From an uncultured Bergeyella sp. (GTDB lineage Bacteria > Bacteroidota > Bacteroidia > Flavobacteriales > Weeksellaceae): a stretch of DNA of 6,633 nucleotides. Both the position numbers and the translations under genes were made by a program. Positions 1 to 5,488 of the stretch are shown piece after piece. The stretch lies in the NCBI GenBank assembly GCA_916710115.1, contig CAKAOY010000064.1, forward strand, positions 1 to 6,633, written 5' to 3'. Under the pieces are notes generated by a model, which ran no database searches, had not been told where the DNA came from, and was given only the letters and a program-made list of their open reading frames with translations. The stretch's first letter is position 1, and each line of letters opens with the position of its first letter.

Positions 1-21
1 TATCCTTTTATCAAAAAAAAT

Positions 22-55
22 AAAAACGAAACAGAAAAAAAACGAAACAGAAAAA
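22..55. repeat. Tandem direct repeat, 16-base period, about two copies
   Basis: The 18-base string AAAAACGAAACAGAAAAA occurs at 22-39 and again at 38-55, so the unit repeats with a 16-base period. The non-A core AACGAAACAG is identical in both copies (25-34 and 41-50). It lies about 90 bases upstream of the predicted promoter of the secreted-protein gene. It could be a binding site for a regulator, an upstream AT-rich promoter element, or a simple low-complexity duplication. The sequence alone does not decide. Confidence 0.75.
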
Positions 56-105
56 CACAATAACCTAACTATTTGAATAACAATAAAATTCTTCACTATA
101 AAAAC

Positions 106-138
106 GATATTTTTATGTTAAATTTTGTTAAAAATATC
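106..138. repeat. AT-rich inverted repeat upstream of the promoter
   Basis: GATATTTTTA at 106-115 is exactly complementary to TAAAAATATC at 129-138, with a 14-base spacer. The stem is almost all A/T, so it would be weak as RNA. It may serve as a DNA operator just upstream of the -33 element, or be the leftover terminator of a gene outside the window. The heptamer AATTTTG also occurs twice here (121-127 and 144-150), 23 bases apart. In an AT-rich region chance is a real alternative. Confidence 0.4.
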
Positions 139-146
139 AATGGAAT

Positions 147-176
147 TTTGAAAAAAAAAAAAAAAAATTAAATTTG
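147..176 (+). promoter_or_regulatory. Bacteroidota-type promoter for the secreted-protein gene
   Basis: TTTG at 147-150 fits the -33 element. TAAATTTG at 169-176 matches the -7 consensus TAnnTTTG exactly. The spacer is 18 bases, inside the range known for Flavobacteriia promoters, and 17 of those bases are one uninterrupted A run. Transcription should start near 182-184, giving a leader of roughly 78 bases before the ATG. No other full match to this consensus was seen between 1 and 260 on the plus strand. Its position and direction fit the gene at 261. Confidence 0.65.
151..167. repeat. Homopolymer tract of 17 adenines in the promoter spacer
   Basis: Seventeen consecutive A residues lie between the -33 and -7 elements of the predicted promoter, filling all but one base of the 18-base spacer. 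Tracts this long gain and lose single bases by slipped-strand mispairing, and each change would alter the -33/-7 distance. The tract itself is read directly from the sequence; its regulatory meaning is inference. Length calls at such tracts are also error-prone in sequencing and assembly. Confidence 0.85.
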
Positions 177-196
177 CGAAAAATTAACCTAAAATT

Positions 197-219
197 AAAC
201 ACCTCAGTATGAGGTGTTT
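197..219 (+). promoter_or_regulatory. Perfect stem-loop in the predicted 5' leader
   Basis: AAACACCTCA (197-206) and TGAGGTGTTT (210-219) form a perfect 10-bp stem closed by a three-base GTA loop. If transcription starts near 183, this hairpin sits in the 5' leader about 40 bases before the start codon at 261. It could stabilise the mRNA or act as an attenuator. No strong T run follows on the plus strand. On the minus strand it is followed by TTTAATTTTAGG, so it could instead terminate minus-strand transcription. No coding region is visible between it and the window start. Confidence 0.6.
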
Positions 220-260
220 GCTAGATAGATTTGATATAATTATTTATAATACATACAAAA

Positions 261-1061
261 ATGATGAAAACAACATTATCTTGTGGCATGCTACTGTTAG
301 CAGCCGTTTATTTTAATGCCCAGACGACGGGCAAAGTAGGTATTAATACAAATGCTCCTACTGAAACCCTAGAGGTGAATGGAACCCTAAAAATTGATAC
401 ACTACCTACCAATGGAGCAAATAATGCTATCTATAATGGACAGAATACAAAAAATACCGACTTTACGGCTACCCATATGATAGTATCGGATGAGAATGGC
501 GTATTAGGAAAACATAGTCTAGGGACAGCTGGGCAAGTCCTTATATCCAAAGGAAACAATGGTGCTCCAGAATGGAAAGATATAAAAGAAGCAAGTGGGG
601 TAATTTCTGAAACGGAATTGAAAAAAGGAACTACTGTGATTACAGTTGATCAAGGTAATGAACAAGAAATACCTGGGCTAGAATACGAAATCACTGTGCC
701 AAAAGGAAAAGAAAAAATAATAATGTTTAATATCGTAGGGTATGCAGCTCCTAATAGTGATAGGGGAACTCAGGGCGTTTTTGAATTATTTCAAAATGGT
801 ACAAAAATATCCTCTGCATATGCAGCAGGAGTAGATTCCAATGGACTTGTTAGAGTACCTATACCTGCTACATTAATGACAAATGCAACATTAACAGCAA
901 AGGAAAAAGATACGACATATACTTTCAAAGTAAGATATAAATCTTGGTATGGTACTTCTAAAATTAATGTAGATGCTTCTAAAATTTATACTGGTTCTAC
1001 TCCAGAAGATAATGAAGCATTATTATCTAAAATGTTAATAACTATATATAATGTTAAATAA
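261..1061 (+). CDS. Secreted beta-rich surface protein of unknown function
   Basis: A 266-residue exported protein. Residues 1-20 form a signal peptide (MMKTT, hydrophobic LLLAAVYF) with a likely cut after FNA, leaving QTTGKVGINT. The start has two adjacent ATGs (261 and 264) and either could be used. Residues 24-45 carry the 'GKVGINT..P..TLEVNG' signature common at the mature start of flavobacterial extracellular proteins. Residues 88-108 hold a 'GTAGQVL.SKGN.G.P.W' motif, also typical of that group. Residues about 115-266 alternate hydrophobic and polar in many short strands and end ALLSKMLITIYNVK, suggesting a jelly-roll (C1q/TNF-like) beta sandwich; that fold is inference. There is no cell-wall anchor or obvious type IX sorting domain. 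The gene stands alone behind the poly-A promoter and faces the next genes, ending at a shared terminator. A role in adhesion or surface coating is plausible but unproven. Confidence 0.85.
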   Translation: MMKTTLSCGMLLLAAVYFNAQTTGKVGINTNAPTETLEVNGTLKIDTLPTNGANNAIYNGQNTKNTDFTATHMIVSDENGVLGKHSLGTAGQVLISKGNNGAPEWKDIKEASGVISETELKKGTTVITVDQGNEQEIPGLEYEITVPKGKEKIIMFNIVGYAAPNSDRGTQGVFELFQNGTKISSAYAAGVDSNGLVRVPIPATLMTNATLTAKEKDTTYTFKVRYKSWYGTSKINVDASKIYTGSTPEDNEALLSKMLITIYNVK

Positions 1062-1082
1062 ATAACATTCTTATTAAATAAC

Positions 1083-1111
1083 ACAGCCACTCCTTTATTG
1101 TGAGTGGCTGT
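1083..1111. terminator. Bidirectional intrinsic terminator between convergent genes
   Basis: ACAGCCACTC (1083-1092) pairs perfectly with GAGTGGCTGT (1102-1111) around a nine-base loop. It lies 21 bases after the stop of the plus-strand secreted-protein gene and 5 bases beyond the stop of the minus-strand PepSY gene. The downstream flank is T-rich on the plus strand (TATTATTTATG) and moderately T-rich on the minus strand (GTTATTTAATAAG). It is the strongest G+C-containing hairpin in the window at a convergent junction. Confidence 0.85.
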
Positions 1112-1116
1112 ATTAT

Positions 1117-2223
1117 TTATGATTTTTGTTTTTTCTTTTTTGTTTTTTGCTTTCTTTTCCATAGTACAAATCCTGTAATGGATAGTACGGCAGGACTTAG
1201 CCCTACAAAGACATATAATAATTTCACAAATATATTATCATAATCACCTCGATGGAGTTGTTTCATCGCCCAATAGAATCTATCGGAGAAAGGTTTATCC
1301 TCTATCCTCACGATTTTTTGGAGCTTACCCGTTTCGCTATCAAAATAGACATCACTACCTTTACCGAAATAAAGTGGATTAGTAGTATCTGAAAATTCAC
1401 CACTTACGATAATATCTTTTGGGCTATCCATTGCTATTTTAACAGCAATAGGACGGAAATTTTCTATACTATCCGCCATAGAAATTACGGCATCAATATT
1501 TGTCGGAGCGATATAATTTTGTTCTTTTTTGGAGGTTATATCCCATTCACTTGGTAGGAAAAGACTTTTGTTCATCCAAAAACCTGTAAAAAAAATCAAA
1601 AAATTAAGTATCAAAGACCAAGTTCCTATAATACGATGATAAGATGAATTTTTGGTATAAGTAGATTTTTTATTAATCTTTTCTTTGAGGGTAATTACAT
1701 TCCATATTTTTTTTCGGTAAATAATAACTCCCGTAATAAGATTCAAGATAAATGCCAATGCCACCACCGCTGTAATGAGTCTTCCTGGTTTGTCCATCAA
1801 GAGAGAATAGTGTGCCGAATACAGCCACCGAAAAAATGGAGCCTTGAAGGATACATAGTCAGATTCCTTAACTATTTTCCCCGTATAAGGGTCTATCATA
1901 CAGCAGTATAAGTAATTATCCGCCACATTATCTTGATAGTTAAAAATCATAAATTCATAGGAATCACAATTATTCCTCGGAAAGGTATTTAACATTATTT
2001 GCCTTGAATCTTTATAATGTATGGCCAACTTGCGGTACATTTCATCTACGGAAACTTGCTTTTTCGTAGGCGAACAGCAATGATAGACTGGTTTGGTACA
2101 GTATTCTATTTCTTTTTTGAATACCAAAATTGCTCCTGATATTCCAAAGAAAAGATACAAAATACCAAAAATAAGCCCTAAATAGGAATGCAACTCAAAG
2201 GATAACTTCGTAAGTCGTTTCAT
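1117..2223 (-). CDS. PepSY_TM inner-membrane protein, putative siderophore/metal reductase
   Basis: A 368-residue protein with four predicted membrane helices (about 14-36, 145-169, 200-217, 331-355), the layout of the PepSY-associated TM family. 'ELHSYLG' at the N-terminus, 'SAHYSLLMDKPGR' (136-148), 'SYHRIIGTWS' (194-203) and 'KQLHRGDYDN' (321-330) are the family landmarks. H12, H138, H196 and H324 lie next to helices and are good haem- or metal-ligand candidates. 'DPYTGKIV' (111-118) and 'DSETGKLQKIV' (295-305) are PepSY-like beta turns in the two periplasmic loops. Related proteins next to TonB receptors, such as FoxB and FpvG in Pseudomonas, help reduce or release siderophore iron. That role is inferred here from the family and the adjacent receptor. 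Unusually, the first periplasmic loop carries C42, H48, C49, C50, C86, C107 and C108. The C-terminus is a lysine-rich cytoplasmic tail. It starts 103 bases after the receptor stop, beyond a stem-loop. Confidence 0.85.
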   Translation of the reverse strand: MKRLTKLSFELHSYLGLIFGILYLFFGISGAILVFKKEIEYCTKPVYHCCSPTKKQVSVDEMYRKLAIHYKDSRQIMLNTFPRNNCDSYEFMIFNYQDNVADNYLYCCMIDPYTGKIVKESDYVSFKAPFFRWLYSAHYSLLMDKPGRLITAVVALAFILNLITGVIIYRKKIWNVITLKEKINKKSTYTKNSSYHRIIGTWSLILNFLIFFTGFWMNKSLFLPSEWDITSKKEQNYIAPTNIDAVISMADSIENFRPIAVKIAMDSPKDIIVSGEFSDTTNPLYFGKGSDVYFDSETGKLQKIVRIEDKPFSDRFYWAMKQLHRGDYDNIFVKLLYVFVGLSPAVLSITGFVLWKRKQKTKKKKQKS

Positions 2224-2259
2224 TAATTATCAATATATGTTTAAAAACATCAAAATATA

Positions 2260-2305
2260 GATGATTAGCAACGGGAGGAGTCTGGCTCTCTTGTCGCTAA
2301 TCATC
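2260..2305 (-). promoter_or_regulatory. Long stem-loop between the receptor and PepSY genes
   Basis: GATGATTAGC at 2260-2269 is exactly complementary to GCTAATCATC at 2296-2305. After one A/C mismatch the stem continues inward (2271-2278 with 2287-2294), using several G-U wobbles, to a short loop near 2279-2286. Read on the minus strand it lies 22 bases after the receptor stop and 36 before the PepSY ATG. The sequence after it is T-rich (TATATTTTGATGTTTTT) but has no immediate T run, so it fits an mRNA-protecting hairpin or a leaky attenuator better than a full terminator. Confidence 0.7.
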
Positions 2306-2326
2306 ATTTCAATTATTTAGACTTAT

Positions 2327-4447
2327 TTAGAGTTTAATTTTCAAGGAAAGTATCACTTGTCTCAAATTCCCTGGTGTAATCATTCCTCTACCTCCATACC
2401 AATATTTTTGGTTAAAGAGGTTATCCGCAGTGAGGGATAGAGTGTAAAGTTTTCTATCAAAGCTAATCATTGCATTATAGAGAGAATAAGCATTGGTATA
2501 GAAAGCCCCACTTGTCGAGTTTGTGATATAATCTTTACCATAATGACTACCTCCAAATCCAACAGAAAATCCTCGTAAGCTACCTTGCGGAATAACATAG
2601 TTGATATACCAAGTTCCAGTAAGTTTTGCTCCTGAATCTACAGGTCTTAACCCTTGTGTTTTGGCATCAGATGCTACCAACTCACTATCGTTATACGCCC
2701 CTCCTGCGTGTAGAAATAGTCCCTCTATTGGTGAGGAATGTATATCCAATTCCCAACCACGACTGTATCTTTCGCCATTTTGTACAAATGTAGATGGATT
2801 ATTTGAATCTTGTCTCACAATATTTGATACATTAATATTATAATAACTTATGACTGCATCAAGAAGACCTTTTTGAAGGGAAACTTTAGCACCAGCCTCA
2901 AATTGATTTCCATATTGAGGGCGGAAGTTGGTCATTTGACCATTTACGGAACGAGGAGCCTCGTTTTGGAAACCATTCATATAACTTGCAAATACAGAAA
3001 TACGCTCAGGAAGGATTTGGTAATTAATACCCAATTTCGGAGAAAATGCCGTTTGGTTATAATCTCCTGAAGTAGTATTCGTTAGATAGTCGTGGGTTCC
3101 TTTATTTTGTACATAATTAACTCTAGCACTCACCATTAGGGAAAGATTTTCCATTGGGTTAATCACATCAGAAACATATACGGAATAATGATTTTGTACA
3201 GCAGAATATTTCTCACCGTAAGACTTCGATGCAAATAGTGTTGTCATATATTCATTATTAAAATCAAGATTTTGGGCAGTGATGGCTTCTGTATTATAGT
3301 TTGCAGATTTGCTACTCATTCCATAGAGGTATCTGTAATACTCTACTCCTGCGACCATTCTATTCCTCACATTACCAATATGAAAATCACCCACAAAATC
3401 TTGTTGAATTTGTTGGCTGGAAATTGTCTCTGGGAACATTCTATAAAGGCGACGCGTGATATTCGCTCCCGTTTGGTCTAATTTCAATCTTTGATAATCC
3501 CCATGTGTTTTATTGCTTACACTTATCAAATTCGTCTCTGATTTCCAATTATCCGAAATTTTATATTGAATTTTTCCGTAGATATTAAGTGCCTTATTAT
3601 GAAGAATGATGCTATTATCTGTAAAAGATTTATAGTATGGAAGATTCAGTTCATCAGAGTTTTTTACGGTAACGGCACCCACCTCAAATAGAGGATTATT
3701 AGTAACTATTTTATCTAAAATCTCTGCTTCTACATTAATGTTTAATCTATCATTTACTCTGTAATATATACTCGGAGCGAGAAATAATGTTTTGGAGAAG
3801 CCTTGGTCTTGGAAACTATCCTTGTAAGTATAAGCCCCTGTAATTCTTGCCAAAGCCTTACCAACTCTTCCGATTGGAGTATTCACATCGATTATTGCTC
3901 TTTGATAGTTATTAGACCCACTCGCAATACCAAAATTAACAAAAGTCTTATTCTGTGGCTTCATCGTAATACGATTGATAAGCCCTCCGAAAGTAATCAT
4001 CGTGGCACCAGCACCTCCAAAAATCACGGCACTTGGACCTTTTATTACCTCCAACTGAGCAATATTCACTGGGTCCATATCTGAGGCTACATAACCATTA
4101 ACTCCATTTCGAAAACTGGAACGAGTTCTAAATCCACGAATAGAATAATATGGAGAGATACCCGCCCAACTCGGAGCGACACCCACTGCATTAGAGAGCA
4201 TACCTCCCTGAGTGAAATAGTTACGATTGTTAATTAATTGTGGCGTAACAGAAGTCGTAACCTGTGGATTTTCTAAATTATTAATAGGTAATTTTGCTGT
4301 CAATTCACTTGATACATCTTGTGGCTTTACTACTCCATCAATAATTACCTCATCTATAATAGAGTGCCCTTTTAAGCTGTCTTTTTCTTGAGCATTCATC
4401 GACATTGTAGCTAATATAATGGCTACACATAGGATATTTTTATTCAT
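2327..4447 (-). CDS. TonB-dependent siderophore-type outer-membrane receptor
   Basis: A 706-residue outer-membrane receptor, the usual length for a siderophore-type TonB-dependent transporter without the extra N-terminal carboxypeptidase-like domain often seen in Bacteroidota. Residues 1-19 are a signal peptide (cut after MNA, before QEKDS). 'IIDEVIIDG' (30-38) is a likely TonB box. The plug covers about 50-165 and contains 'YSIRGF' (101-106), 'LEVIKGPSAVIFG' (132-144) and 'GGLINRIT' (154-161). The rest is a 22-strand barrel by homology, with 'SLTADNLFNQKYW' near the end. It would move an iron-siderophore or similar metal chelate into the periplasm using TonB-ExbBD energy. The substrate cannot be read from the sequence. 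The PepSY gene downstream supports an iron or metal role. The last residue is leucine (SLKIKL) rather than the more usual aromatic residue. The start MNKN is supported by a good signal peptide. Confidence 0.93.
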   Translation of the reverse strand: MNKNILCVAIILATMSMNAQEKDSLKGHSIIDEVIIDGVVKPQDVSSELTAKLPINNLENPQVTTSVTPQLINNRNYFTQGGMLSNAVGVAPSWAGISPYYSIRGFRTRSSFRNGVNGYVASDMDPVNIAQLEVIKGPSAVIFGGAGATMITFGGLINRITMKPQNKTFVNFGIASGSNNYQRAIIDVNTPIGRVGKALARITGAYTYKDSFQDQGFSKTLFLAPSIYYRVNDRLNINVEAEILDKIVTNNPLFEVGAVTVKNSDELNLPYYKSFTDNSIILHNKALNIYGKIQYKISDNWKSETNLISVSNKTHGDYQRLKLDQTGANITRRLYRMFPETISSQQIQQDFVGDFHIGNVRNRMVAGVEYYRYLYGMSSKSANYNTEAITAQNLDFNNEYMTTLFASKSYGEKYSAVQNHYSVYVSDVINPMENLSLMVSARVNYVQNKGTHDYLTNTTSGDYNQTAFSPKLGINYQILPERISVFASYMNGFQNEAPRSVNGQMTNFRPQYGNQFEAGAKVSLQKGLLDAVISYYNINVSNIVRQDSNNPSTFVQNGERYSRGWELDIHSSPIEGLFLHAGGAYNDSELVASDAKTQGLRPVDSGAKLTGTWYINYVIPQGSLRGFSVGFGGSHYGKDYITNSTSGAFYTNAYSLYNAMISFDRKLYTLSLTADNLFNQKYWYGGRGMITPGNLRQVILSLKIKL

Positions 4448-4537
4448 TTTTATTTCTTTTTTTTAATATTTGACAATCTTTATTTCACAACATTTTCTTA
4501 TTAATTTTTTCATTACGAAATGGTGTTTTTAGTATCA

Positions 4538-4900
4538 TCAAATCCCAGCGGGTGGGCGAAATATTTTTGAATAAAAATCTGATAAATAAAAAATTTTACG
4601 ATACTCCGCATCTATCTTGCGAGAATATTGTAAAATTTTAATTTGAAAAAAATCTATATTTGGTGTGAAAAACATATCTAGCGGAGTAACCTCTACCTTA
4701 TTGCTACCACTAGAAGTCTTATTGGTCTTTGCTAACTCTTTTTCAAGATAGCATCTCCCCCTACAATTTTTCTTAGGATTGTTTCTATAATCACAAAGGT
4801 TTTTTACAATATAATCATAATCAAATGTATAACACAATATAGGCAGCACGACCCTTATCGGCATTATACAAATAATAATAATACTCAAAAACCTTTTCAC
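4538..4900 (-). CDS. Small cysteine-motif exported or membrane protein, unknown function
   Basis: A 120-residue protein beginning at a GTG codon (minus strand, 4898-4900). An in-frame stop lies four codons upstream, and the next ATG (residue 13) would destroy the hydrophobic N-terminus, so GTG is the preferred start. Residues 5-24 are hydrophobic, either a signal peptide or a membrane anchor. Then comes a striking segment, 'YIVKNLCDYRNN' followed by 'KKNCRGRCYLEKEL' (30-56), with C36, C46 and C50 spaced C-x9-C-x3-C. C11 and C23 add two more cysteines. The middle (58-70) is polar and probably flexible, and the C-terminus ends IFRPPAGI. I recall similar small 'C...C.GKCYL.K.L' proteins beside TonB receptors in Flavobacteriia, but know of no assigned function. 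It leads the receptor and PepSY genes, 90 bases ahead of the receptor. Metal or haem binding in the periplasm is a guess from the cysteines and neighbours. Confidence 0.75.
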   Translation of the reverse strand: MKRFLSIIIICIMPIRVVLPILCYTFDYDYIVKNLCDYRNNPKKNCRGRCYLEKELAKTNKTSSGSNKVEVTPLDMFFTPNIDFFQIKILQYSRKIDAEYRKIFYLSDFYSKIFRPPAGI

Positions 4901-4917
4901 TATATTAATTTACTTCG

Positions 4918-4947
4918 CAAATATAATAATTAAATGTAAGTAAAAAA
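4918..4947 (-). promoter_or_regulatory. Promoter for the small protein-receptor-PepSY operon
   Basis: On the minus strand TATATTTG (4918-4925) matches the Bacteroidota -7 consensus TAnnTTTG exactly and continues as TTTGCGAA, the same extension seen in the promoter at 169-180. The -33 region (about 4943-4947) is only a T run with no clear TTG, so that half is weak. The predicted start near 4911-4913 leaves a short leader of about a dozen bases before the GTG. A small palindrome, TGAT-ATTA-ATCA (4949-4960), abuts the -33 position and could be an operator. Confidence 0.5.
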
Positions 4948-4978
4948 ATGATATTAATCACATTCTGAATAAGTTTCT

Positions 4979-5452
4979 CTATCGTTTAGGTCTATCAGTA
5001 TCTATTCTGAATGACGAGTGGCAAGCTATACAATTTCTCAAAAGCCCATCTAATTGTTTCTGAGTAACTTTTGGATCGAAATTTGTTTTGGCCGTCTCTG
5101 CTATTTCATCAAATTTTCGGTGAGTATCCATTCCTATTTTCTTAAATGCCAACGGAACCGATTTTATGAGTCCCTTTGGTGCATGTTCCCCAACTCCTCT
5201 ACCCGAGCGAATACCTGCTTCTATGATGAGTTTTGGGTTTTTGGTAAGTATCCCTTCATTTATACGCTGAACTCCCTCCACAAAATGCCTCATTTCCGAC
5301 ATTACGAACTCACGATGGTCATATTTCATACGAATACTCAATCTCTTGTCTCCCTCATATTGATAGGTATCTCCTTGTATTAAAAACTTATAAACCATAA
5401 AAACATTCCCTATCAAGGAGATTATCAAGGCTATAAACACGATTTTTTTCAT
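4979..5452 (-). CDS. Membrane-anchored cytochrome c'-like haem protein
   Basis: A 157-residue protein with one covalent haem site near the C-terminus: 'CIACHSSFR' (141-149), with C141 and C144 binding the haem and H145 as axial ligand. The position close to the C-terminus and the following F-R fit the cytochrome c' (four-helix bundle) family. The residues between about 42 and 138 are predicted mostly helical. Residues 4-24 are hydrophobic with no clear cleavage site, so the protein is probably anchored in the inner membrane and faces the periplasm. Cytochromes c' bind NO or CO or carry electrons; which applies here is unknown. The length is slightly above a typical mature cytochrome c' because of the anchor. 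It follows the ABC permease by 36 bases and probably shares its transcript. The short gap to the uptake operon (78 bases) has no convincing terminator. Confidence 0.8.
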   Translation of the reverse strand: MKKIVFIALIISLIGNVFMVYKFLIQGDTYQYEGDKRLSIRMKYDHREFVMSEMRHFVEGVQRINEGILTKNPKLIIEAGIRSGRGVGEHAPKGLIKSVPLAFKKIGMDTHRKFDEIAETAKTNFDPKVTQKQLDGLLRNCIACHSSFRIDTDRPKR

Positions 5453-5488
5453 TTATCTATTTTTATTATGATAATTATTATTCATTTT

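Noticed and set aside
282..287. Possible lipoprotein signal (LSC) near the N-terminus of the secreted protein
   Set aside because: The cysteine comes before the hydrophobic stretch rather than after it, so a normal signal peptide cut at FNA is more likely.
2313..2331. Tandem copy of TTATTTAGA at the receptor stop codon
   Set aside because: Two short AT-rich copies at a gene end are readily explained by chance and have no visible consequence.
2327..2340. Receptor ending in leucine instead of an aromatic residue, suggesting a truncated C-terminus
   Set aside because: The length and the preceding NLFNQKYW region are normal for the family, and no frameshifted extension is evident, so it is a minor variation.
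2601..4084. Several open frames on the plus strand (for example 2601-2843, 2873-3070, 3272-3481, 3803-4084)
   Set aside because: They lie antisense inside the well-supported TonB receptor gene, and their translations show no recognisable family signature.
4938..4960. Possible terminator after the cytochrome gene (TGAT/ATCA stem followed by seven T on the minus strand)
   Set aside because: The stem is only four base pairs of mostly A/T, too weak to call a terminator.
5054..5383. Plus-strand open frame of 109 codons
   Set aside because: It is antisense to the cytochrome c'-like gene, whose haem motif and anchor make the minus-strand reading certain.
5469..5484. Fur-box-like sequence TGATAATTATTATTCA in the gap before the cytochrome gene
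   Set aside because: It needs a one-base insertion to fit the consensus and sits inside an AT-only stretch inside a likely operon, so chance is the simpler reading.
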